A stretch of DNA of 64,000 nt. It comes from Tipula vernalis (lineage: Eukaryota; Arthropoda; Insecta; Diptera; Tipulidae). The notes beneath the pieces were generated by a model that was not told where the DNA came from, did not search any database, and saw nothing but the letters and a program-made list of their open reading frames with translations. Position 1 is the first letter of the stretch, and every line of letters starts with the position of its first letter. The translations under genes were made by a program, and so were the position numbers. Location of the stretch: NCBI GenBank assembly GCA_958295665.1, contig OY282558.1:328201106-328265105 (forward strand), read 5' to 3'. Of this stretch, positions 20,804 to 30,240 are shown one piece after another.

Positions 20804-21718
20804 TTAAATTTCATCAAGGTCAGATGTTGATTTAATTAACTTTGCTGGACAACCCTCAGTTTTCCGTACATAGATATTACCATTACGAATCCATACATAT
20901 TTTATCGTGTTAGATTTTTTGATTTTCCTCGCTTCAGCATATAGATGACTCCGGAACTTTGTCAAATTTTCATTAATAAAAATATTTACCGGTGATACTC
21001 CAAGGCATTGGGTTGATAATCTCTGCTTCTTTTTAGTGGCCAAAATAGCATCTCGAATGCGTTGATCTTTAAATTTAATAACTAACTTCTTCACGCGCGG
21101 TGTGTTTATTTTATTGACCGACTGTACATCATCCACGCCGATGTTAATATTTAGACCTTGAGTGATTAATTTAGCCGTATTTTCAATTATGCTATTTTCA
21201 TCAGCTGTGAGTGATTCAGGCAAGCCAAATATTTCCAACGATTTATTTCTGTTCAGCTGTTCAATGCTGTCAATGCGCCATTCTAAATCAGTTACTTTCT
21301 TTTTCAAGGCTGAATTTTCTAATTGAAGTTCATCCAGTTTGCTAAGGAGAATTTCGATGCAGTCAAACCGTTTGGAGAAGGTCATTTCGTTCATTTTCAA
21401 TTGTTCGTATATAAACTTGAATGAAGCAACACTGTCACTGAAATCCACATCATTTGTACCGAACACAGTTGGTTGTTGGATATAAGCGGTATCTTTAGAT
21501 GTTGCTGTTTTTCCAATATTAGATGACGAAGGCAATGGTTTCGATAATTTTTGGTTATCTGTACACACAGCACATTTCCATGAGAGTAATCTCTTATCGA
21601 GATCTGCTTCATTTAATTTAATACAAGCAGAGTGGTATAAAGTGGAACAAACTACACACTTGACTTTAGAATCATCGCGATTAATTTTTGTTGCACAAAT
21701 TTTACATAAACTTATTAT
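20804..21718 (-). pseudogene. LINE-A ORF1: PHD finger plus coiled coil, N-terminally truncated
   Basis: Open from about 21718 with no ATG. A PHD-type zinc finger comes first: CKIC, VKCVVC, YHSAC, WKCAVC (C4-H-C3 spacing), about 21710-21560. A linker is followed by a coiled coil (LDELQLENSALKKKVTDLEW, about 21330-21270). The C-terminal domain has FGLPES, VKKLVIKFKD..RDAIL and a YVWIRNGNIYVRK block near 20900-20860. It stops at 20804, just before ORF2. ORF1 proteins of CR1-like elements bind element RNA, and their PHD finger may read chromatin; this is family knowledge. The start codon is lost through 5' truncation. Confidence 0.8.
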
Positions 21719-22085
21719 TTAAATTATTGAACCGGTTTTTATTAAACATTGAATCGGTATTTTGAATGAGAACATCTTTTAAATGTTCCCTGTAATCGTG
21801 GAGAGCTTCTTTACATATTAATTCGTTTGCAGAGTGAATATTTTCTATTACATTATTATTAACTATAAAATCAATTGCGCATATAATTAATACCCCACAA
21901 TTAAAAGCATCACGTTGTTGTGGTAAATATCCACAATGCGCTGACTGAAGCTTTGTAAACGGCCTTTGATAAAATTTATCTAGCACCAGAGCAAAAGTTT
22001 TCCTTTCTCCAATAATTATTTTTGAATTGTTTCTGGATTTAATGGGTCATAAGCTAATATCGTTCTATGATTCAAATTTTCAGTG
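21702..22085 (-). pseudogene. Ulp1-like (C48) cysteine protease domain at the Helitron end
   Basis: NHRTILAYDPLNPETIQ (about 22075) starts a domain that ends LPQQRDAFNCGVLIICAIDFIVNN (about 21925-21860). The Q..D..NCGV block carries the catalytic Cys and its oxyanion Gln typical of Ulp1/SENP-like proteases. The catalytic His-Asp part would lie upstream and is poorly preserved. One stop interrupts it near 22020. Protease domains, including Ulp1 and OTU types, occur in some Helitron and Mutator-like elements (known). Here it sits directly after helicase motif III. It could also be a separate transposon fragment. Confidence 0.65.
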
Positions 22086-22139
22086 ACTATTTTCACAGCT
22101 TGGTAAAATTAACAGACTCTTGTTACGTTCGTGTTCCTC

Positions 22140-23060
22140 TAACGGCAACTGGCAATGTTTGACGAAAATCTCCTCCAATGACTAAAACTTTTCCATTAAA
22201 TGGCTTGTCATTTCACATTATATCTCTTAGCAATTTGTCAATACATCGAATACCATGTTTTGTTAGCATTGTATGTTTGTTTTGTTTGTTTGTTTCTTGA
22301 TTTATTTTTTACCGTCCTACCTTACGCCTGGAGTAGCCAAATCGAGGACGGGCGGCTACAGATCCGTCTTTGAAAACCACCTGCACATTGCATTGCTTCA
22401 TGCCAACCCGTAGTGCTGACATGAAAGGTGGGTCGGCCCATGGATTCTGCACTCTCAACAGGGGGTCATAGATGTGTTCATCTTCATCACCGATCGCAAT
22501 CAGATGATGAAAAATCCCTTTTGCATCCCGCCCCTATAGGGATTCGAACCCGGTACCTCCCGATCCAACCGCCGCAGCTTTAACCACTGCGCCGTTTGCT
22601 CGGTGTTAGCATTGTAATTTCGTCTATTATAATATGAGTGATGCTTGTCGGAAAATGTTTGCTTCATTTGAATTTGGCCGCATAGATGATACAGAGGTTT
22701 CGGGAAGTGGCACTGGTAATTTGAAGCCACTGTGAACAGTTCGTCCTCCTTTTAATAATGTTCCAGCAATTTCAGTTGTTGCATATGGAAGGGCAATTTG
22801 ACATTTACCACGTACATAAGACATCAAAGTTGAGTAAATGAAAGTTTTTCCAGAACCTCCCGGACCGACCATCTAAATAAAAACATTTATTTGCTTCATT
22901 CTCATTTTCAATTACATTGACAATTTTTTCAAAAGCTGATAATTGTTCTGGCCGCAATAAATTAATTCTTTGAGTGTTAAATTCTTTGCAATATTTTCTT
23001 CATGATCTCTTTGAAAATCTAAAGACATTTCATCTTAGTGCTTTTTCCATAAATTGAGAG
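22140..23060 (-). pseudogene. Helitron PIF1-type helicase, split by a SINE
   Basis: RPEQLSAFEKIVN (about 22940) and the Walker A loop GPGGSGKTFIYSTL (22870-22830, frameshifted just before) are followed by IALPYATTEIAGTLLKGGRTVHSGFKLP (about 22790-22710) and then LLDEITML, Walker B, near 22640-22610. A SINE of about 330 bp interrupts it at this point. After the SINE come TKHGIRCIDKLLRDI, NDKPFNGKVLVIGGDFRQTLPV (motif III, about 22190) and RGTR. Helicase motifs IV-VI are not seen. Instead the Ulp1-like domain follows directly. The helicase would unwind DNA during rolling-circle transposition. Confidence 0.85.
22261..22616 (-). mobile_element. tRNA-derived SINE with 13-bp target duplication
   Basis: The body 22274-22603 reads on the - strand. 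The head contains an A-box-like CGGCGCAGTGGTTAAAG (about 22592-22576) and the B box GGGTTCGAATCC (about 22551-22540). The flanks carry the direct repeat TGTTAGCATTGTA (22261-22273 and 22604-22616). The 3' end has T-rich and TTTGT-repeat sequence on the + strand (22275-22300), the tail of the SINE. It lies in the Walker B region of the Helitron helicase. Confidence 0.8.
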
Positions 23061-23159
23061 CATTAGTTGGCATGCAGAAGTAGCAAATGTAGGCAAAAGT
23101 TTATCGCATTTGATGAGGCATTTGATATGTTGCCGATTCTTCCAAGCATTTATTCCATT

Positions 23160-24617
23160 CCTCGTCTAAATCTTATAATCCTTTCACATAATACTCCATT
23201 AATAGGTCGGAAATATTCAAAGCTTGTTGCACCCGGAACGTGAAGCAGTAGCATTCTAACATAAAAACGTTCTTCATATTTTATGCCAACAGTATACATT
23301 TTAGCTATTGTTTTGCTTTCTCCACGTTATCTCTTTTCCCACTTGTTATTTACAGAAACATATTGCATTGGTATGTCAGTGTATAGAAGTTGATGTGCAT
23401 CATTATTTGTTTGATTCAATAAGAACCATGACTCAAGCTTTGTTCTGCCAGTTCACGCTGTATCTAATGCTTCTTGTTCATTTCCCTCTTGAAATCTTAA
23501 TTGCTGTTGATTTTGCAAGTGAACTGGTAATCTTATCACAATATGCGATTTATCATGCATTTTTCTTTGTCTTATTCGCCACATTTTCTCTATGGTTATA
23601 AGTGAGTAATGAGTAGAATGTGTGCATCCACGCTTTTGAAATTCAATGCTGTACACAAACGCTTTACATTTTCCCAAAACTCCATGTACTGTTAGATCAT
23701 CAATGAGTGCTTTCAACTTTAATTTAAATACACGTGCCACTAAATCTGGACGATCAGATGTTTGCTCGCCTAAATTGAGATTTTCAACAATTTCAGTGAA
23801 TGTAATGAACAGGTCTGGTGGTCCAAGTTTAGCGAAAATCGTCTTCTCATATTTCGGGGTGATCACTCAAACGATGATGTTAAGATAATTGGCACTCCAG
23901 CTTGAACACCTGCATTTTCTGTGACATTTGCCATATGATCTGCAAGTCCTTGATAGAGTTCAGTTCGTAATTTCTTTTGATTCTGTCTAATGTAGTTAAG
24001 ATTGTTTGCTTAAATTTGCAAACAATGATCAACAATAAATTGCTGAGTTAATTTTCCAGCACTTAAAATAGGATTAAATTCTTCATGGATTGAAGTCAAT
24101 GCACCAATATATTCTAATTTGGTGATGTTAATTCTCTTTTGGTTCCTTTCAACTCACTCGTATGTTGTGCTCTGCCAATTCGGTTGCCATCCGGGTTAAC
24201 CGTATGGGAACAGAAGAGGATATGCCATTGGAGCTAGATTGGGACTCTATTGTTGTTGACTATTGTTCGGATTTTTGGGATAAATACGATCACGTTCAAA
24301 AGGAGGTTCACCGTCATCGTTAACAAAAACCATTGCAATTTCATTAGATGTTGGTGCGTTACAGCGACGTTGATCAGATTGTCTATCCCCCCGAAACACC
24401 ATATTTACTGTTGGACAATTTTCACCTGCTTGAATTGCTTCATTTCGTGCTCTTAATTCAATTTCTTTAAGCATTCGATAATGAATATTTGATTACATTG
24501 TGTATTTGCTGGATGATTTATTCGTATTTCAGTAGCTTGTGTACTATCGATCACATATAATTGAGCGTATTGAGGAGCAGCACCGTTTATTGGAAGCAAA
24601 TGACTTGTGCGACGGTA
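23160..24617 (-). pseudogene. Helitron Rep/helicase-like domain, tyrosine region deleted
   Basis: Continues the gene after LINE-B: QYAQLYVID (about 24570), ELRARNEAIQAG (about 24450), then a broken stretch, LYQGL.DHMA.V..NAG (about 23960), LGPPDLFITFTEI (about 23820), DRPDLVARVFKLKLKALIDDLTVHGVLGKC and YSIEFQKRGCTHSTH (about 23650). Normally a HUH two-histidine motif and later a KYVxKYxxK tyrosine motif follow. Here IRLPVHLQNQQQLRFQEG (about 23520) comes almost directly after the histidines, so the tyrosine segment is absent. The frame then continues to YEERFYVRMLLLHVPGATSFEY near 23260-23200. It is catalytically dead. Confidence 0.8.
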
Positions 24618-24910
24618 AATTTATTATTATTATTATTATTATTATCTTTATTTCAAATAAAATATATACATAATGAAAGCTAATTACAAGCAAAACAATT
24701 TAAAAATTTGAAATAGAGTAAAGCTCCTTTAGACATTACGTCTGTAGTGGAGCAATTAAAAACAAACTATTAATAAAATTAATATAATATTCTTTGGATA
24801 TCAGTATAAAATATAATAATTTTCTACAATATACAAGCTCAGTTATTATTACATTATATACATTTTTTACACGAAGACACATTGGAATATAGCATACTTC
24901 AATTCTAATG

Positions 24911-27794
24911 CTAAAAATATCGCTCAATATTATCCATGCCAAGCAGCCAAGTCCGAATTTCTCTGTTAAATTTGTGTTTCTGCATAGATGGAAGTATTTT
25001 CACGTGGTTAGGTAAAAGATGGAACCAAAACGGTGCCATATATAGATAAAATCTCCTAAACTTTTCATTATTACAACGAAGACCGATAAAATTGTTTGGA
25101 TTTCTCATATTATGCGCATGATTTATTCGATTATGATAACTATTGCTGCGAACAAAAAACATTTTCAATACTTTAAATACATATAGATACCTCAGTGGCA
25201 ACAAATTCAGCTCACGGAAAAGCGGAATTGTGGGTGTAGTTTTCGGACGAGCGTAAATTAATTTCACAATTCTTTTTTGCGCTATAAAAAGATCAACAAT
25301 ATTGGCAAAGTAAATTCCACCCCAACTAGTTATCCCATACATTATAATGGATTCTACAAGAGCATGATATAACCTTCTTAAAATATAAGATGAACATAAA
25401 GGTCGAAGATTATAAAATTTATGCACCGCAGTAATAACAATTTTCCTGATATTAGTTAGGTGGGAGGACCAATTTAGCCGTGAGTCAATTATTACACCTA
25501 AGTATTTAAACTCGTTTACGCAGGGTAAATCAAAACACTGACCAAAACATGAATTCTTATCGCATGAGTATACATGATACTTGAAAAAGTTTTGATCAAC
25601 TGTTGTGTCAGGTCGTCTAAAATGCAAAACTCTAGATTTGTCACTCGCAACTAGTCGGTGATAGAAAAACCATTTACTTAAAATGTGTAAGTCAATTTCA
25701 ATAAATTGTTTAATTTTTAGGTAATTATTAGACGCATATGTTAAAGCCAAATCATCTGCGAACGCTGTAGCACAGCCAGTGAGATTTATTTCAAAAACGG
25801 AATTAAAATAAATTAAAAATAATAAAGGTCCCAAAACTGAGCCTTGAGGAACACCTTATCTCAAATTACCTGGAAGACTGTTTGCGTTATTAACTTTAAC
25901 AATTTGGCTACGATTACGAAGGTAAGAGGTAACTGATAAACCAATCCAACACCATTCCTCTAACTCCAATACTTGACAATTTTGTAATGAGTATGCCATG
26001 GTTAACAGTATCAAAAGCTTTTGAAATATCCATAAATACGGCGGAGCATTTTTGAGAGTTGTTAATGGCTAGATAAATATTACTCAAAAAATCTAAGAGA
26101 GCTTCCTCCGTAGATTTTCCAGCTGTAAATCCAAATTGGTGATCATTAAAAAATTTAATTTTACCAAGGTATGAGATCAATCGTCGTTTAATTAATTTCT
26201 CAAATAATTTGGAAAATGTACTCAATAAGGAGATTGGTCTGTAATTATTCATATGCAGAGCATCACCCTTTTTCAAAATCGGAATAACAACAGCTATTTT
26301 CAAAGCGACTGGAAAAATTCCACTCTTTAAGCTGAGATTAAATAAAAACCTTAATATGTCAACCAAATACCAAGCACAGTTTTTAACAACTACATTACCA
26401 CAGTTTTTAACAACATCTACTCCATCGTATCCTTTAGAGTGTTTGTTTTTTAACTTCTGAATTTCAGATAGAATCTCTAAAGAATTGATTTCCTCAAAAT
26501 AGCAAGAAGCACCATAATTTTCTCGGTTACCAAGAATAAACCGTTTTTGCTCTTCACTGTTATTAGTACTATTAAGAATAATTTCAGAAGTTGGCTCTGA
26601 AGATACATTTATAAAAAAATTATTAAACTCATTACATATATTTTGATTATCAGTAAGTAGAGTATTTGATTGATTTTTATAAATATGCGTTATCTGGTTT
26701 TTATATGTACCTCTACCCAAAATATCGTCAATTTCCTTCCACATAAGCTTAGGATTATTTCCAATTAATTCAAATTTATTTTTATAATATAATCTTTTAA
26801 CCAGTTTAACATTAATATTTACGCGTTTAGAAAGTTTTTGAACATAATTTTTTAACCGAGCGCTATTAGGATATTTTCTTAGTTTTTTTGAAAAATGTTT
26901 TAGTTTATTAATTTGACATAAAAGGTAAGAATTCATCCAGGGCTTTAACTTCTTATTATTGCGATTTGTAATTGTGTCTTTGGAAAAATCAATATGATAA
27001 TTGAGAATTTTTAAGAAAATGTTGAATGCTGTATTGCAATCCTTTTCACAATAAACAAGGTTCCAGTTTTCCACTAGGAGACGATCTCTAAGTTTGTCAT
27101 AATTTACTTTAGAAATACTTTCCGCATAACATGCAACAGGTCTTTTTGATGATGCAAAAATATTAAGTGTAATTAAATTATGATCCGAAAAATGAATAGG
27201 TAAGTTATCAATACTAAAATTGTAAGTATTATTGGATTTCACAAATACATGATCTAGACATGATAGTTTCCTAGTTGGATTGTTTGAGACACTGAGGAAT
27301 CCATATGATGCAAGCATTGTTTGGTAGTTGAAACTACTTACGTTGTCTAATATATTGATATTAAGATCACCTAAGATAACTATATTATTATTGTTAATTG
27401 TATCCAGCAAATTATCCAAATCATTACAAAAAACGTTAAGATCGCTATTACAAAAGCGGTAAAAACATAGAAAAGTCCAAAAATTTTTATCTAACTGAAT
27501 GTTTAAACTAAGGACATCAGCTGAACTCCAATTACTAATACAACATGTTACAAATGTATACTTTTTATTTATAAATACACCAACTCCACCGGCGCGGTAA
27601 TTATCATTACAGCAAGCTTTAAAATTGTAATTCGGCAAATTGAATTCTGTAATTTCGTGTGAATAAATCCAGATTTCAGAAACAAAAATCAAATCATGTT
27701 GAGTTTTTAGACTGGCTATAAACGTACTAAATATATCAAAATTTACTCTTAAACTTCGAATATTTTGGTGTAATATACTATATTCACTACTCAT
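24911..27794 (-). pseudogene. LINE-B ORF2: APE endonuclease and reverse transcriptase
   Basis: Starts MSSEYSILHQNIRSLRVNF at 27794 (Asn). It has FVSEIW (Glu), AGGVGVFI, IVILGDLNINIL, LDHVFVKS and FSDHNLITL for the endonuclease, then a linker. RT motifs: VIPILKKGD, NYRPISLLSTFSKLFEKL, VFMDISKAFDTVNHG (about 26050), PQGSVLGPLLFLIYFNSVFEINL (about 25830) and FADDLALTYA (about 25755). The C-terminal part has VESIIMYGITSWGG and LPLRYLYVFK. A frameshift or short indel between 25914 and 25834 splits it. Sequence is close in layout to LINE-A ORF2 but clearly a different family. Confidence 0.85.
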
Positions 27795-28284
27795 AACGAA
27801 TGCGAATCAATAATATTTTACATACAATGAAAATGATAAAAAGAGCGAAAATAATTAAAATTTCAGTAATAATCGTAAAATAACCTGTTAAATATAGTAT
27901 ATTAGTACGTTTAATAATAGGATACTTAATGTAGACATAAAGATTAGAAATAGTTTTAGAAAAAATAAAAAACGAGTAAAGCGCTAAAAAATAATTTCTA
28001 TTGTGCTTTACATGCAATGCATTAATGTTCAATGTTGCCAACGTAACGGAAACTAAACACAAAATAATAATCAAAATTGAAACTGTAAAAGTAATGTAAA
28101 TAAACAATAAAAGTGGTGGAATCGAAATAAAATGGAACAAAATCACAATAAAAGATAAAAATTGAGCTTGTACAGGCAAATAAATTATTATACTTAACAA
28201 TTTAAAAAGCATAAGAATCCAGGATGATTTCTTGACTGTCATTTTCCCTAATTTTAGAATCGATAACGATATTCTAATCAGCAT
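27787..28284 (-). CDS. Hydrophobic multi-pass membrane ORF between LINE-B ORF1 and ORF2
   Basis: This is a 165-residue frame from ATG 28284 to TAG 27787-27789. The frame is also open upstream to about 28386, inside ORF1. The protein is strongly hydrophobic, with about five likely membrane segments: WILMLFKLLSIIIYLP, FLSFIVILFHFISIPPLLLF, TVSILIIILCLVSVTLATL, YFLALYSFFIFSKTISNLYV, and ILIIFALFIIFIVCKILLI near the C-terminus. Charged loops separate them (KHNRN, KYPIIKR). The ATG overlaps the ORF1 stop by 11 nt. The stop overlaps the ORF2 ATG by 8 nt (ATGAGTAG). The tight overlaps suggest coupled translation. Base composition alone could yield hydrophobic codons in T-rich DNA, but stops would also be expected. 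I know no family match. LINE-A has no such ORF. Confidence 0.55.
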   Translation of the reverse strand: MLIRISLSILKLGKMTVKKSSWILMLFKLLSIIIYLPVQAQFLSFIVILFHFISIPPLLLFIYITFTVSILIIILCLVSVTLATLNINALHVKHNRNYFLALYSFFIFSKTISNLYVYIKYPIIKRTNILYLTGYFTIITEILIIFALFIIFIVCKILLIRIRYE

Positions 28285-29256
28285 TTTCAATTGGATGATG
28301 ACTACTTGCAACCCGAAAAATATCACTAAATGATTGTATTCGATGAGCATTTGATCCCTCGGAATTCCGTAAGTAAATTTGACCATTTTTGCACCATAAA
28401 AATTTGTAATTGTACTTCAATTTTATGTTTTTAGCTTCATGATATAGCTTGCTTTGGAACGGTGTCAAGTAGTGCATGACAAATATACGTTGCATCGGGT
28501 GGTTCACTGGCAAACTAACATCAAGATCTTTACAGGATAGTGTTTTGTGTTTTTTTGTTTGTGCCAATATATTGTTTTTTAGTTCCACAGTTTTAAGTTT
28601 AACAATAAAAAAACTTTTTAAAACTGGCTTTGACATGTTGTTCTTACTTCCTGGTTCCAGATTTGTATTTGATTTTTGTTTTCCCTGAATTGATACTATG
28701 TCATCAGTGTTGATTTCCACTCCAAGTTTCTTAATTGTATTAATGATTACACCACGAATATCGCCATGATTGATGGGAAGGCCTGTTATTGTTATGCTGC
28801 TAGCATTCTGCTGTTGGTTGGGTTTATCGTTTTCAGCTTCAAGAAGATTTAGTTTTGTGGTGTTGCTTAGTAGTTGTGATTCTAGTTTGTCAACTCTGGT
28901 TTTTAGTTCTTTGTTTTCAGATACCAGTGACGTTACCATGGCTTTCAACGCTTCAAGAGCTGAAAGTTTCCTATCCATGCATTTTAGCTGGACCGCATGA
29001 TATCAGATAAACTTGGAAGAACAATATTAGCATCGGAAACATCATCCTCACCCTCAATAATTGACTGGTTTGAGGTATCACGGCACTTTAAACACAACCA
29101 GCTTTCGGATCGATTTTTAATGCGTAGCATGAGATCATCGGAAATCTGGGCACACCTGATGTGAAATAATTTCTTGCATGGACCGGCACAATTTATGCCA
29201 GGGAATTTCGCCTTTGTGATGTTTGTAGAGCACATATTACATGACGACATTTTCAT
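28274..29256 (-). pseudogene. LINE-B ORF1: PHD finger, coiled coil and C-terminal RNA-binding-type domain
   Basis: MKMSSCNMC at 29256 opens a PHD-type finger: C..C, CAGPC, FHIRC, WLCLKC (29240-29090). A frameshift follows near 28985. The next part has a coiled coil (VSENKELKTRVDKLESQLL, about 28925-28860), ITITGLPINHG, and ends like the LINE-A ORF1: FQSKLYHEAKNIKLKYNYKFLWCKNGQIYLRNSEG near 28450-28360. It stops at TAG 28276-28274. The start of the membrane ORF overlaps this stop (sequence ATGCTGATTAG). Confidence 0.8.
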
Positions 29257-29439
29257 GACGATGATTTCTGTACCAGCTCACTATTTCAATTAACGTAGAA
29301 CACAAACCACAATTAACAAAGCCTTATTAACTATTAAATCTTGTTGTAATTAATAAATTTATATTAAATGAAAAATAACTTTTTATTAAATGAAAAATAA
29401 AATTTTCAGACAGAACAAAATATGAACCGTGCTATTGCG

Positions 29440-30240
29440 ATGTTTACAAGTATTCAATTTGCCCATGTATTTTAAAGCAATAAGGACCTCTGCCAGGAAT
29501 GTCAACAATTTTTGCACTTATCGAAGCAAATGACACTGCGCTGTTATAATTTCTTATGTTTTCGTTAAATTCTTTATAGTTTGGATGATGAGGATTTGAA
29601 ATTAATTCTTGCAAAAACTCTGGATACCGCAATTCGTTTCCATGTTCGTTCTCAAATTTGTCCAATTTTTTTTCCCTTTCTTATAATAACACAAGGTAAA
29701 TTGGCCATCTGATGGACGCTTAGCAATGAAATTTTTGGCTTCACAATATTGACATTTTATATTCAAATCTCCACAGGTATGTTGTATTACAGTTGCCTCG
29801 TTAAAATTTATTGCATCGTTGCGAAATGCTTCATTTTGTTGATCTAAACGATGCTGGCGATTTTGAGCAGTAACGTAAATTTTACTTTGACGTTACTGTG
29901 GTGTTTCATTAGCACGTCGATCTGCAGAGTTTATTGCAACGGATGTAAGACGTTGTTGAGTCTGAACAGGAGTTTCATTAGCACGTAAATGTGCATGATT
30001 TTGTGCATCAAATGCAAGACGCACTTTATTCTGAACTGGAGCTTCAGTAGCACGTCGCTGTCTTTCTCGATCAGCGTTTTCAGCACGTATTCTTTCAAGT
30101 TTTTCATCATTTTGTTTAGCACGCTAACGCTGTTGACGCTCTCGATTTAATCGACGCTTCTTTTCTGCTGGCTCTTCATTCCCCATTGCTAACTGACAAA
30201 GTAACATGTATAATTTGAATGGAGCAAGCTGAAAAAAAAA
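29440..30240 (-). pseudogene. Helitron N-terminal region
   Basis: Starts near MGNEEPAEKKRRLNRE (about 30190) with an in-frame stop near 30126. It continues with several copies of a unit like RRANETPxQ, an arginine-rich repeat common at the N-terminus of animal Helitron proteins. Near 29790-29740 comes TCGDLNIKCQYCEAKNF, the cysteine motif that typically precedes the Rep part. Then ELRYPEFLQELI and NIRNYNSAVSFASISAKIVDIPGRGPYCFKIHGQIEYL at 29600-29444. The gene breaks off here at LINE-B and resumes at 24617 with SHLLPINGAAPQYAQLYVID, the expected next segment. Confidence 0.8.

Larger units (their letters stand above)
17421..21720 (-). mobile_element. LINE-A: CR1-like non-LTR retrotransposon, 5'-truncated, with open ORF2
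   Basis: On the - strand the 3' end has AATAAAGTG followed by A-rich tail sequence (T runs 17421-17451). ORF1 begins abruptly at a PHD finger near 21715 with no start codon, so the copy is 5'-truncated there, abutting the Helitron protease. ORF2 is uninterrupted. No clear target duplication was found at either side. The PHD-type ORF1 with coiled coil and the RT/EN sequence favour a CR1-like clade of the Jockey/CR1 group. Confidence 0.8.
24618..29400 (-). mobile_element. LINE-B: CR1-like retrotransposon with an additional membrane ORF
   Basis: Reads on the - strand. The 3' end has AATAAAG followed by an (ATA)n tail (24618-24642), a microsatellite tail as in CR1-type elements. ORF1 starts at 29256 and a 5' leader of about 140 nt precedes it, so the copy may be near full length. 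Order: ORF1 (PHD and coiled coil), a 166-codon hydrophobic ORF, and ORF2 (endonuclease plus RT). It is inserted between two segments of the Helitron gene. No clean target duplication was seen. ORF1 and ORF2 each have a frameshift. Confidence 0.8.
21702..30240 (-). mobile_element. Helitron, heavily decayed and interrupted
   Basis: On the - strand the order is: N-terminus with repeated NETPxQ units (30200-29900), the CGDLNIKC..C motif (about 29790-29740), the SFASISAKIVD..GRGPYCFKIHGQ motif (about 29530-29450), LINE-B, the Rep/helicase-like region (24617-23160), the PIF1 helicase (23060-22140, with a SINE inside) and an Ulp1-like protease domain (22085-21702). No CTRR end with hairpin was identified because LINE-A abuts it. 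Many frameshifts. Helitrons move by rolling-circle replication with a HUH endonuclease (known), but here the tyrosine region of Rep is missing. Confidence 0.85.
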
